Assembly (NCBI RefSeq): GCF_003144195.1
Contig: NW_020290016.1
Location: 62,001 to 126,000, forward strand
Reading direction: 5' to 3'
Origin: Ceraceosorus guamensis
Lineage: Eukaryota > Basidiomycota > Exobasidiomycetes > Ceraceosorales > Ceraceosoraceae
DNA: 64,000 bases
Of this stretch, positions 21,793 to 33,364 are shown in pieces (position 1 is the first letter of the stretch; every line of letters begins with the position of its first letter). Both the position numbers and the translations under genes were made by a program. The notes under the pieces were generated by a model. That model was not told the origin of the DNA. It saw nothing but the letters and a program-made list of their open reading frames with translations, and did no database searches.

Positions 21793-24700
21793 TCAACGAC
21801 CCGTCATGGATACGCCGAGGCCAAACCCGACCGCACCAGGTGCAGGGCTGGCAGGAGTGGAAGGACCGCCAAGCGTCCACTGTCTGCGCAATTGTTCGCA
21901 CAGAGATCTGAAAGCGGTGGCAGAGCCCTTTTCATGCACCATGTGGCAGCTGGTCGAGTACATGACGTTTTCGCGTTGGGCCGAAGCGCCGCTCTTGCCC
22001 GAGTGGTTGCTCAATGCCGGGCTTGCAGCTCCGAATCGACTACCGTTGGATCCCACACTGAGCGCGGGCGAAGCTCCCACATTGGTGGCCGTGTGGCTTA
22101 GGGACATGGCGGCAAATTCGACCCGGAAGCGTAGAGGCTTGGAAGCAGAGATGCTTCCTCCTCCATCCCTGATCTCGGGCAAGGAGCACTTGAGCACGTT
22201 GGCGTTTTCCGAGTCCTCCACATAAACTTTTGCACCTGGACACGTCTGCAGGATGCGCTTCACCTCGTTGTGCGTCACCGAAAAGTTTTCGACGGAGTAC
22301 AGAGTGTGATGCACCGTCTTCCACTGGAACAGGCTGGTGAACCAGCTCTGCTTGGGGCTGTTTGGTGCGCCGCCCGAACTGCTTGCTACTGATGCTGGCG
22401 TACCTGGCACCGATGCATTGGCTGCCAAGGGGTTCTGCACATTCTTGTTGAGCGTGGCAAGGTCCAGTCCAAGTCCTGCATTCTTCTGCTGTTGCAGTCG
22501 CGTCGGACCTCGCGCACCAACGGCACCAGCTGCCAAAGCAGCCTGGCGTGCAGCTCCAGCGTCTTGGAGACGCTCGTAGGCGACAGACGAACGAGCAGAC
22601 TGAGCTTCATAGGCTGCTGTCTGAGTCTGATCAGCCGTAGAGGAGCTCTTGCGCCTCACACCCAAAAGACTGCGTCTTCTGCCCAAAGTCGGCTGGCGTT
22701 CGACTGCAGGCGTCGAGTCGTTCTTGAAGTGGAAGATGCTGTTCGGACGCGAGCCCGTCGGGGCCGCAGGCTTGGGAACGGCACGAGTAGAAGCGCGGTG
22801 CTCCTTGTCCACTACCGAGAGAGGAGCAGTGTTCACCGCAGGGCTTGGGAACGTCGGTGGCATCGGCGAAGTTGGGGTATAGGGATAGCCGCTAGACTCT
22901 GATCCGCTCTGAACGCTACCGTGATCGCCCGCATCATCGCTGTCCTCGTCAGCATCTTCAAATTGGTTCTGGTGATCGTCCTCGCCTTTAGGGGTAGCCG
23001 TCAGGCGAGCCCCGATACCAGAGTTTGCGCGGCTACGGCTGCTCCTGGAGTTGTGTCGAGGGACACTTGGGCGCGCTTGCGCTGTGTCCGAGCTTCCAAG
23101 GTTTGCAAGCTGTTCGGTGATGTCCTTCCAGATGCTTTGACCACTGGCCTCTCCTCGACTGCTGCCACCTCGAACGATGCTTGCGGGGCGTCCAGTTGGA
23201 GATGCCTTGCTCGGCGACGTAGACGTGCGCGCAAGAGGCTTTGGTGTCAGCTCAGGCGTGCGGGCCGTGTTTGCCCGCGATGGCGTTTTGTCGTCAGGTC
23301 TGCTCGGGGAAGTGTTGGGGCGAGAAAGAACGACGCCCTTTACTGGTGTACGATGAGCGTCTTTTTCGCCGCTGGCACGCGTAGGGGAAAGCAGAGGCTT
23401 ACGACCCGTGTCGAGCGCAGTGCGATCGGGTGAGCGTCCTCCGGTGCGGGGCCCAGCAGGAGACCGACGAGAGTCGATAGAGTTTGCACGACTTGGCGTT
23501 GGCGAGGCGTTTGCTTGGCGACCTAATGTCGACACGAAGCTTTTGGCAGGGGAGCTGGGCGCAGAGCCGTGAGCGTATTGCGGATGAGCGGCACTCAATC
23601 GGTCGTTCTGAGCGCTGCTAGGCTGAGTACCTCGCACCGGAGAGACAGGGCGAGAGCCGTGCTGTGCTGGTGCATTTGCCTCTATGGATGAGCCAGACGA
23701 AGTGGAGCCATCAGCGCGTGCCGAGCGCGAGCGCGAAGAAGAAGACGAGCCATTATCGTTGGAGCGACGGGGACGCGCGCGTTCCTGTTTGCTGGTCTTG
23801 AGAAATGTCGAGCCCTGGCTCTCTTCCGCAGCAACAGAGGCAGGTATACCCAAGGCGACTCCGAGGCTGTGGCCGCTGCGTTGTCGAGAGGGTGCCCTGA
23901 CGGGCCCGGGCTCGAGTTCGGGCTCAGGCTCAGGCTCAGGCTCCTCATCGTCATCCCCTCCATGCTCCTCGCGATGGCGCATCAACAGAGAGTAGAAGAT
24001 CTTTGGCCAGTTATCTTCGCTGCCACAAAGTTCCGTCATGAGCATCCGTTCGTCGTATTCAGGCCAGAGGGTCTTGAGGTTGCCGAGCAGCTCCACATCA
24101 ATCGTCGAAGGGTCCATGCGTTCTAATTGACCAGTCTCATCGCGTCCGAGAAGGGGCTGGACGGGATTGTACGAAGACTCGCGGCCACCATTGGTGAACC
24201 AAGGGTGCCTCATGATCTGATCCATTCGCAGACGTCGTTCGGGTTGGATCTCAAGCATGCGAGAGATCAAATCCTTGGCGCCTGGTTCGAGGAATGCTGG
24301 CATCTCAAAACGACCGCGCTTGACCTTGCTAAGGAGAACCTGAATGTTGGGATCGTCAAACGGCAAGCGTCCGCAGAGTAAGGCGAAGAGAATGATGCCG
24401 CAAGACCAGATATCGCTAGCGTCGCCCCTGTATGCCTTGCCGCTGACAATCTCCGGCGAAGCATAATGCGGACTGCCGCAGCTGGTCTCGAGCATCTTTT
24501 CTAGAGACACCGGCCCGCTAGGTCCAGATCCCAGAGCGGCCATACCAAAGTCGGCAACCTTGACGATCTGCTTTGTGGCGTCCAGCAACAGATTCTCTGG
24601 CTTCAAGTCACGGTGGCAGATTTTATGCTGGTGGCAAAAGTCGAGACCGAAGATGATCTGACGGAAGTAGGACCGCGCCTCATCTGGCTTCAATCTACCT

Positions 24701-25503
24701 TTGGCGACCAAGTGGTCGAAGAGCTCTCCGCCGGCGACGTACTCCATGACGAGGTACCTGTATGCAGACATTGGCTAGTCAGCTGCCAGCTCAGTGAGCT
24801 TCCGCAGTCGGCAGCCGACTCACAATTCTTTCGAAGTCTCGTAGACATCCCAAAGACCGATCAAATTGGGGTGCTCGATGAGCTTCATGATGACGATTTC
24901 CCGTTCGATGCCGAGCATCATCTTGTCCTGCTTTGCGCTCGCGTCGCGAAGAGAGACACGGGATGAGAGGATGAGCTGCTTGGGTACAATCTTGACAGCA
25001 GCTTGCTTGCCGGTGTATTTGTGTCTGGCCAGGCGGACGCGACCTGACGCAGGGCCAAGGGAAGTAGTAAGGCGATCTAGGTCAGGATGGAGGAGCGTGA
25101 CGAGCGCGTCTTGCGCAGACTCACCGCTAGCGCCCTGACCAACAAGCTTTTCGAGCACCCAAGGACCGATCTCTGCGGGATCGCGGTGCTCTCGCCGCTT
25201 CTCCGTAGCCAAGCGACCGCTGGGTTTACTAGCTTCTCGCTCTTGCTGCTCGCGCTCCTTGCGGGCTCGCCTCTCACGCTCAGCATCGCGGTCCGACTTG
25301 GAAGTAGGACGAGCAGCAGATGAGGCGGCCTGGTAAGTGTCGCGAGTGCGAGGCGCTGCGCTCGTCGCTGCTGCTCGAGCGGCTGAAGAAGGCGGCGCCA
25401 TGGAGCCTTTGACGGGAGACGCCGGACGACCTGAAGCATGATGATTGGCCACTGAGCTCGGCTGCAGCGCAGCACGCGCAGTCGACGAGCCTCTTGAAGT
25501 CAT
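21793..25503 (-). CDS. Gin4/Hsl1/Cdr2-type (NIM1-related) protein kinase with KA1-like tail
   Basis: Ser/Thr kinase of the fungal SNF1-related NIM1 group (Gin4/Hsl1/Kcc4, Cdr2), which acts at the septin bud-neck cortex in morphogenesis and mitotic entry. Exons are 25503-25125, 25043-24824 and 24757-21793, giving 1187 aa. A 100-residue low-complexity leader precedes the kinase domain. The glycine loop GQGASGRVRL forms only after removal of an 81-nt stop-free intron; otherwise 27 residues interrupt it. Other motifs: AAVKIV (ATP lysine), HRDLKPENLLLD near residue 250, DFGMAALG, SPHYASPEIV and DIWSCGIILFALLCG. After an autoinhibitory or UBA-like stretch come about 600 Ser/Pro/Arg-rich residues. 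The end (FQWKTVHHTLYSVENFSV...) resembles the fungal KA1 lipid-binding domain. The start is the ATG; a longer frame begins with TTG. Confidence 0.9.
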
Positions 25504-27665
25504 CGCTGCTGGTGCCGTCGTCAAGACAAGCAGGCTGATGTGGAATTCAGACCCGCGACCCCAAGGCGAAAGGATGAAATGTGCTTGTGGAGGCTATTCT
25601 TGGTCGAGTCGAATCAACGCAAATGATCTTGAAGAAGTCGAAAGTCGGAGAGGACGGGGAGGGAGAAGGAGGAATATGGTGGGCTTATGTGGGTGATGAT
25701 ACCTGAACAGGAGAATCTAAAGGCGAATGGAGAAGAGGGAGCCGCAAGGATGACCGGGTTGATGATGGGTCAGCGGAGAGGAGGCTCGCTATCCAAAGCG
25801 GCTGATTGCGTTCAGCAGGTGTTTGCTAGGAGTGCCGTAAGCGTGCTCACCCGAACGTCGCTAACCGTCTTTGGGACGTGAGCGGTGGCTAGGAAGGCTG
25901 GGCGACTCGGGCTCTGCAACTCAGGAGCTCGCTCAGTAGCAGTAGCACAGGCAGCGGAGAGGGGGTTGAGTGGGAGCGTGGGACAAGCACATTGGTGGCC
26001 AACGATATCAGCTTGGTCGTTGTGCAGTGTGCGACGTTGACCGTCAATTCAAGCGTTGATCAAATCGGGCTGATGCAGACAAGGGAGAAGGGCCAGGCAG
26101 AGAGTCAGACGAAGCGTGGCCCTGCCTGACACTTCTGGCGGTTCAACCGACGTGACCGGCGATCTGCAGCTGCTCTTTCCGCAACGATCAGGCTTCTCGC
26201 AACAAGCAGTCGAGGCCTCGGACAAGCACCGCTGTGTGCGCATCGGAGCGTACAGCGCGAGTGAAGGGTCACGGCGGGGCAGCGGATTGGAGCAACAAGC
26301 ATCAGCAAAGCAAACATGCTCGATGCACGGCAGTAGAGTTCAAACGGGTCGGACCTGGGCTGCACATTGACCGTCAAGGCGCGCAAGGCGTAGCGAGGAG
26401 AGGCATCGCAATGTGCCCTCCTGCTGCTCTGCCTTTCTCGCTGCAAGCTATCAACTTGGGTGTCCCATAAAGGGCCGAATGCAGATGGAGCAGGCCATGA
26501 GGATGTCCAACCAGCGTGACAAGGTGGCAGCCCTGTGGCGGCGGGGCTAAGGCTAGCGGTTGAGGGAACGAGCGAGCATCATTTCCGTAGCTTAGGATGG
26601 CACTGTACCAATGTGCAGTACTCGTGACTTCTGGACAGTCGAAGGTGGCTGCCGGTGACGGTAAAGGTGCATGAATGCTGCGAATCAAGCTCAATGGTTG
26701 GGTCGGGGCTCGCGTGAGATTGAGGGGGGCGCGCCGACGATCAGGTTGAGATGGATCGATGGAAGGGGTAGCAAATGTAGGCTACTCGACTGCCGCGTTG
26801 TGCGTGGCCTGCTGGCTGCCCACTGGCTGGCTGGCTGGCTGGCTGAGCGAGCGAGTGATAGGACGAAGTGAAATGCACGCCAGTCGTGAGTCATCTTTCA
26901 ATCGAAAGAACCTTTTGGGGGACGCGGGGGGCGGCTTGCACATCCTGCACATCCAGATCAACATGTCACCAACCTGCTCGGCATGTGCATCACATATATA
27001 TCCATCGCCACGGCGCGTTCAGCATGCAGAGCGCATCGCATCACGTGTTCCCCACCAGGAGCTGAGTTCGAGAATATTTGATACGCATTGAAAGCAGATG
27101 GCTCACGTGTATCTGAGCTTCATGGCTTTGCGGCGAGCCCGTGCGCATACAGCCCGCGAGCATGCAGCATGCGCGAAGTTCGACGACGACGCTTGCCGGA
27201 TGACTCTGCGCGCGCAGCGCTGTCGTGATGCTTATTGCCAGCGCCAGCCATGCATGGATAAGTGGATGGCAGCAGGAAGACCTCGTTGCTGTGCGCACAG
27301 CTCGCCCGCGCACGCACGCAACCAGTCGTGAGTGTCAATCGGACTCATGGACTGTTGCGGATGCACTCAGACTTGTCCGTTTGGTTGCACGGCACACAGC
27401 ACCGAGCTAAGTCGACGGCGACATAGCTTCCTACAACCATTTCCCGACGGCTTCAGCACATCTTCACTTCACTCCTTTCTGCTGTTGCATCGTCTTGTGA
27501 ACCTTTGAATCGCACTCGTAGCGACGTCCCTTGCTCCTAGCCTCACGCAAAGCAGCCGATAGAGCGCCGTGATAGCACGACCAAGGGTCGCCTGACCCCC
27601 TACTCTTCGTCCCTTCTACACTCGACCCACCGCACTCGACACACCTGCCTCCGGTACCATTCAAG
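25504..27665. other. Divergent intergenic region, about 2.2 kb
   Basis: Divergent promoters of the kinase (-) and clathrin (+) genes. No gene is supported. It holds the CTGG tetranucleotide run, two copies of the 11-mer CAGTCGTGAGT (26881 and 27323) and GCATGC-rich patches (27150-27260). CT-rich sequence just before 27666 fits a clathrin 5' UTR. Confidence 0.5.
26823..26845 (+). repeat. (CTGG)n microsatellite
   Basis: Just under six perfect CTGG units in the kinase/clathrin intergenic region. No functional context is visible. Confidence 0.9.
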
Positions 27666-30600
27666 ATGGGCGACAAGCCCATCAACTTCAACGAGCATGT
27701 CCAGCTCACTGCGCTGGGCATTCAGCCCGATAGCATCAGCTTTGCAAATGTGACGATGGAAAGCGAACGCTTTGTTTGCGTTCGAGAAAATGTCAATGGA
27801 CAAAATAGCGTCGCAATTGTGGACTTGAATGACTCTGCAAATTTGTAAGTGCTCTGCTTGTCATCGAAGAGCTACGAGGAGCAGCTGGTTGATCATTGCT
27901 TCGCGGCCAATGCTTAGAATGAGACGGCCGATCACGGCAGACTCTGCAATAATGAATCCGGTGCAGAAGATCATTGCGCTCAAGTCGCAGAGACAGCTGC
28001 AGATCTTCAACATTGAGGCAAAGGCGAAGGTCAAAAGCCATCTGAGTGAGTCTGTTTGCACTGCTACCTGCCGTCCTATTAGCAGCTTGGCTCAAGGTGT
28101 GCTCCTCCGTTGCGCACGCAGTGCACGAGGATGTCACCTTCTGGAAGTGGATTAGCAACACAAGTCTGGGTATCGTAACAGAAGGCTCGGTGTATCACTG
28201 GTCGATGGAAGGCGAGGCAGGACCTCAGAAGATCTTCGATCGTCACGCATCTCTTGCAGGCGCTCAGATCATCAATTACCGGGTATCGGAGGATGAGAAG
28301 TGGTTGGTGCTGATCGGAATCACTGCCAACAATGCGCCAGGAGCTTTCAGAGTCAAGGGTGCAATGCAGCTCTACAGTCGCGATCGAGGGGTCTCGCAAC
28401 CCATCGAAGGTCACGCAGCTTCCTTTGCCGATCTCAAGACTACGGATGCGCCAAACCCCTTCAAGCTCTTCACCTTCTCCGTCCGCACGGCCACTGGCGC
28501 AAAGCTTCACGTTGTGGAGATCGACCACCAGCAGGGCAATCCGACTTTCACGAAGAAGGCGGTAGATGTATTCTTCCCGCCTGGTGAGTACGATCAGCGC
28601 AGGCATTTGCAAGGCGAAGAGCCGGTGGCCTATGTTTTCCTTGCGCGTTGAATCCTGAGTCTGGAATCTAATCGCTTTGTCCTTGCCCTCTCTTGCCCAT
28701 GCAGAGGCAACAAATGACTTCCCCGTGGCGATGCAGGTCAGCAAGCGCTACGGCATTGTCTACTTGATCACCAAATATGGCTTCATCCACCTTTACGATT
28801 TGGAGTCTGGAACGTGCATCTACATGAACCGTATCAGTGGTGAGACTATCTTTGTGACGGCTGAGCACGAGACGACCAGCGGCATCATTGGGATCAACAG
28901 GAAAGGTCAAGTGCTGTCGGTTTCGGTTGATGAGGGAACGATCATTCCATACATTCTTAGGACCCTCAACAACACTGAGCTGGCCTTCAAGCTTGCTTCG
29001 CGCGGTGACTTGCCAGGAGCGGACGATCTGTACATGCAGCAGTTCCATCAGCTATTCAGTACGGCGCAATATGGCGAGGCAGCCAAGATTGCAGCCAACT
29101 CTCCCAGGGGCATTTTGCGAACAACGCAGACCATCGAGCAGTTCAAGCAGGTACCTAACCAGCCGGGCAGTCTGTCTCCCATCCTTCAGTACTTCGGTAT
29201 TCTCTTGGAGAAAGGCTCTCTCAACAAATTCGAATCGCTTGAGCTTGCTAAGCCTGTCCTTGTTCAAGGTCGCAAGCATCTGCTGGAGAAGTGGCTGAAG
29301 GAGAACAAGATCGAATGCAGCGAAGAGCTGGGTGACATCGTCAGACAACACGACATGAACCTGGCTCTGAGCGTCTACCTGCGAGCCAACGTCCCTAACA
29401 AGGTGGTCGCTTGTTTTGCAGAGACCGGCCAATTCAACAAGATCGTCTTGTACGCCAAGAAGGTTGGCTACACACCCGACTACGCCGCCCTTTTGCAGCA
29501 CATTGTCCGCATCAGCCCCGAGCAGGGTGCGGAGTTTGCTAGTAGCCTTGTTGGCGAGGAGGGCGGCCCTCTCGTTGACGTTGAGCGCGTGACGGACATC
29601 TTCATGGGCCAGAACATGATTCAACAAGCTACATCTTTCTTGCTTGACGCACTCAAAGAAAACAAGCCGGAGCAAGCCCACTTGCAAACGAGACTTCTCG
29701 AGATGAACTTGGTCAACGCTCCGCAGGTTGCAGATGCTATACTTGGCAACGAGATGTTCACCCACTACGATCGCCCTCGCATCGCCAACCTGTGCGAGAA
29801 GGCTGGCCTACTCCAACGCGCACTGGAGCACTACGAGGCCGATGCAGACATCAAGCGCGTGGTCGTCCACTCCAACCTTTTGGATGCTACTTGGCTCGTG
29901 GACTACTTTGGACGTCTGACTGTGGAGCAAAGCTTGGACTGCATGAAGGAAATGCTGCGCGTCAACATTCGCCAGAACCTGAGCGTCGTTGTTCAAATTG
30001 CAACAAAGTACTCTGACTTGCTCGGGCCCACGAAGCTCATCGAGATGTTCGAAGGCTTCAAGAGCTTCGAGGGACTCTACTACTACCTTGGCAGCGTTGT
30101 CAACCTCTCGCAAGATGCAGAGGTGCACTTCAAATACATTCAGGCCGCTACTCGTACCGGACAAATCCGAGAAGTCGAGCGCATCTGCCGCGAGAGCAAC
30201 CACTACAATGCAGAAAAGGTCAAGAACTTCCTCAAGGAGGCCAAGCTTTCCGACCAGCTGCCGCTCATCATCGTGTGCGACCGTTTCGGATTTGTTCACG
30301 ATCTTGTGCTCTACCTCTACCAGAACATGCTCATCAACTTTATCGAGGTTTACGTCCAGCGAGTCAACAGCTCCAGGACGCCACAAGTTATTGGTGGTCT
30401 TCTGGATGTGGACTGCGATGAGGGCGTCATCAAGAACCTTCTCACGTCCGTCACTGGCCCCATTCCTGTTGACGAGCTCGTAGAGGAAGTGGAGAAGCGC
30501 AACCGCCTCAAGCTCATCTTGCCTTGGATCCAGTCGCGCATCGACGCTGGCGCTACAGATCAGCCCTTGTTCAACGCCATAGCCAAGATTTACATCGACA

Positions 30601-33109
30601 GCAACAACAATCCTGAGAAGTTCCTCAAAGAGAACAACCAGTACGATCCCCGAGTTGTCGGGAAGTACTGCGAGAAGCGGGATCCGTATCTTGCGTACAT
30701 TGCCTATGCGAAGGGTTTCTGCGATGAAGAACTCATTGCTATCACGAACGACAACACCATGTTCAAGCACCAAGCTCGCTACCTCGTTATGCGCCGTCAG
30801 CTCGACCTGTGGTCTACCGTGCTCCAACCGGACAACGTGAACAGGCGCCAACTTATTGACCAGGTCACCTCGACGGCCGTGCCCGAGTCCACGAATCCAG
30901 ATGACGTCTCCGTCACTGTCAAGGCGTTCATGGCTGCTGACTTACCCCACGAGCTCATTGAGCTTTTGGAGAAGATCGTCCTCGAGCAGTCGGCGTTCAA
31001 CGACAACCGCAGTCTTCAGAACTTGCTCATGCTCACCGCTGTGCGCACCGACAAGGGCAAAGTGATGAACTACATCGACCGTCTCTCTGGATACGACGTC
31101 GATGAGATTGCAAAGATTGCGATCGATCATGGCCTTTACGAAGAGGCGTTCCGCATTTTCAGCAAGGCAGAGCAGCACACTGATGCTATGAACGTGCTCG
31201 TCGAGCATGTTGTCAGCATTGAGCGTGGCCAGCAATATGCGAACAAGCTGAACAAGCCAGAAATTTGGAGCCGATTGGGTAAGGCGCAGCTCGACGGTCT
31301 GCGTGTCAAGGATGCCATCGACTCGTACGTCAAGGCGGAAGATCCGAGCAATTACGCCGAAGTCATCGAGATTGCCGAGCATGCTGGTAGAGAGGAAGAG
31401 CTCATCCGCTTCCTCCAAATGGCACGCAAGAAGGCGAGAGAGCCGCAGATTGACACCGAGTATGCCTACTGCCTTGCCAAAGCCAACAGGCTTGGCGACA
31501 TGGAGGAGTTCTTGGGCATGACCAACGTTGCTGACATTATGAGCGTTGGAGAGAAGTGCTTCAATGATGAGCTGTACGAGGCTTCGAAGCTCTTGTTCAG
31601 TAGCGTGTCCAACTACGCTCGACTGGCCACCACACTAGTATACCTTGGCGATTATCAGGCTGCTGTTGATGCGGCTCGCAAGGCCGGCAACACCAGCGTC
31701 TGGAAGCAGGTCCACGCAGCTTGCTTGACCAAGCGCGAGTTCAAGCTCGCGCAGATCGCTGGTCTAGCCGTCATTCCGCACGCAGAAGAGCTGCCCTCCC
31801 TGATCAAAGCTTACGAGCAAGAGGGTTACTTCGACGAGCTCTTGACCCTTCTCGATGCTGCGCTCGGTCTGGAGCGCGCTCACATGGGTGTATTTACGCA
31901 AGCTGGTATCGCGCTCGCCAAGTACCGCCCCGAGCGCTTCATGGAGCATCTCAAGCTGTACTGGAGCCGCAGCAACCTGCCTCAACTCATTCGTACGGCT
32001 GACCAGTGCCACCTCTGGGCGGAACTGGTCTTCCTGCACCTCAAGTACGACGAGCCTGACAATGCCGCTCTGATCATCATGGAGCGCGGTGGTGTGGCTT
32101 GGGAGCACGACCTCTTCAAGACGATCTTGCCTAAAGTTGCAAATCTGGAAATCTACTACCGAGCACTCTCATTCTATCTGGAACAGCACCCACTCCTCTT
32201 GACTGATCTGCTCACCGTCCTGTCGGCTCGTATCGACCACGCTCGTGTCGTGCGCATGTTTGCGCGCAAGGACAATGACAACCTGCCGCTGATCCGAGGA
32301 TACCTCATATCCGTGCAGCGTCACAACATCGAGCAGGTCAACGACGCGTTGGCAGACTTGCTGATCGAAGAGGAAGACTACGAGACTCTTCGCTCGTCCA
32401 TCGATGCGTACGACAGCTTTGACGCCATCTCATTGGCGCAACGCTTGGAGCGCCACGATCTGTTGGAGTTCCGCAGGCTCGCTGCCCACTTGTACAAGCA
32501 CCGGTCAAGATGGACTGAGTCCATCGATCTCAGCAAGAGCGACAAGCTCTGGCGCGACGCCATCGAGACGGCCGCAGTTTCTGGAGAGGCGGAAGTAGCC
32601 GAGGGCTTGCTGTCCTACTTTGTCGATATCGGCATGAAAGAGGCTGTCTCTGCTGTGCTGTTCGCTTGTTATGATTTGATTCACGAAGATGTCGCCGAGG
32701 AGCTCTCGTGGCGACACGCTCTGGTAAGTCGGACTCAAGTCTTGTTGTGGCGATGTTTCAGAGACTCATGCCGCACTGCTCTCCATCAGCACGATTATCT
32801 GATGCCTTATCGATTGCAACGGATGCGGGACCGAGACACGCGCTTCAAGGCGTTGGAGAAGGAAGTTCGAGAAAGATCACTCAAGGATACGGCGAAGGAG
32901 AAAGCAGAGGAGGATGCGCCCATCCTCGGCCCTGGAATGGGCGGCACTCTGATGATCACTCAGGGAGCGACAGGGTGAGCACAAAGCTGTTCGTCGAGGT
33001 TATTTCTGTTCTCTTACATTTGACTGACGCGCATCACGCTACCACCGATTGCAGGATGAATGGTCCACCCGTTGGCGTACAACCGACCGGCTTTGGCATG
33101 GGTTACTGA
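27666..33109 (+). CDS. CHC1: Clathrin heavy chain
   Basis: Heavy chain of the clathrin triskelion, which forms coats for endocytosis and Golgi-endosome sorting. The six exons are 27666-27844, 27918-28045, 28122-28583, 28705-32723, 32790-32974 and 33055-33109. They give 1675 aa, the same length as the human chain. The N-terminal beta-propeller begins [19 protein letters not shown] and includes [17 protein letters not shown]. The linker and ankle follow, then seven CHC repeats of about 145 residues through the large fourth exon. The trimerisation end [16 protein letters not shown] depends on removing a 66-nt stop-free intron. The last exon gives a Gly/Met/Pro tail ([10 protein letters not shown]) typical of clathrin C-termini. 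The start is the first ATG, just after a CT-rich leader. Confidence 0.97.
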
Positions 33110-33364
33110 ACCCATCAACGACCTTCACTTTGTCAGCGGCCATCCCTTCTCTGCTTTGTAATTGAACCCACTTGTGCGCGAAATCCTACCCTTTTGACCC
33201 TGCTTCAGTTTGGCACTGCGTGCATACAGTCAAATGCGTGTTCATCTCTGCCATTGCGAAGGGGGTAAAGTGTGTGGGTGGTAAGGTACATGTGTGAAAG
33301 GGGAAGGAAGCGCTGACATCAAGTCAGGTCTTGCTGAAGATCAGCGCATTCTGTAGCCGGCCGA

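Noticed and set aside
25504-25524. Longer N-terminus for the kinase starting at 25524
   Set aside because: That frame opens with TTG; the first ATG is at 25503.
29808-30851. 347-codon minus-strand frame
   Set aside because: Antisense shadow of the clathrin heavy-chain exon, whose coding is certain.
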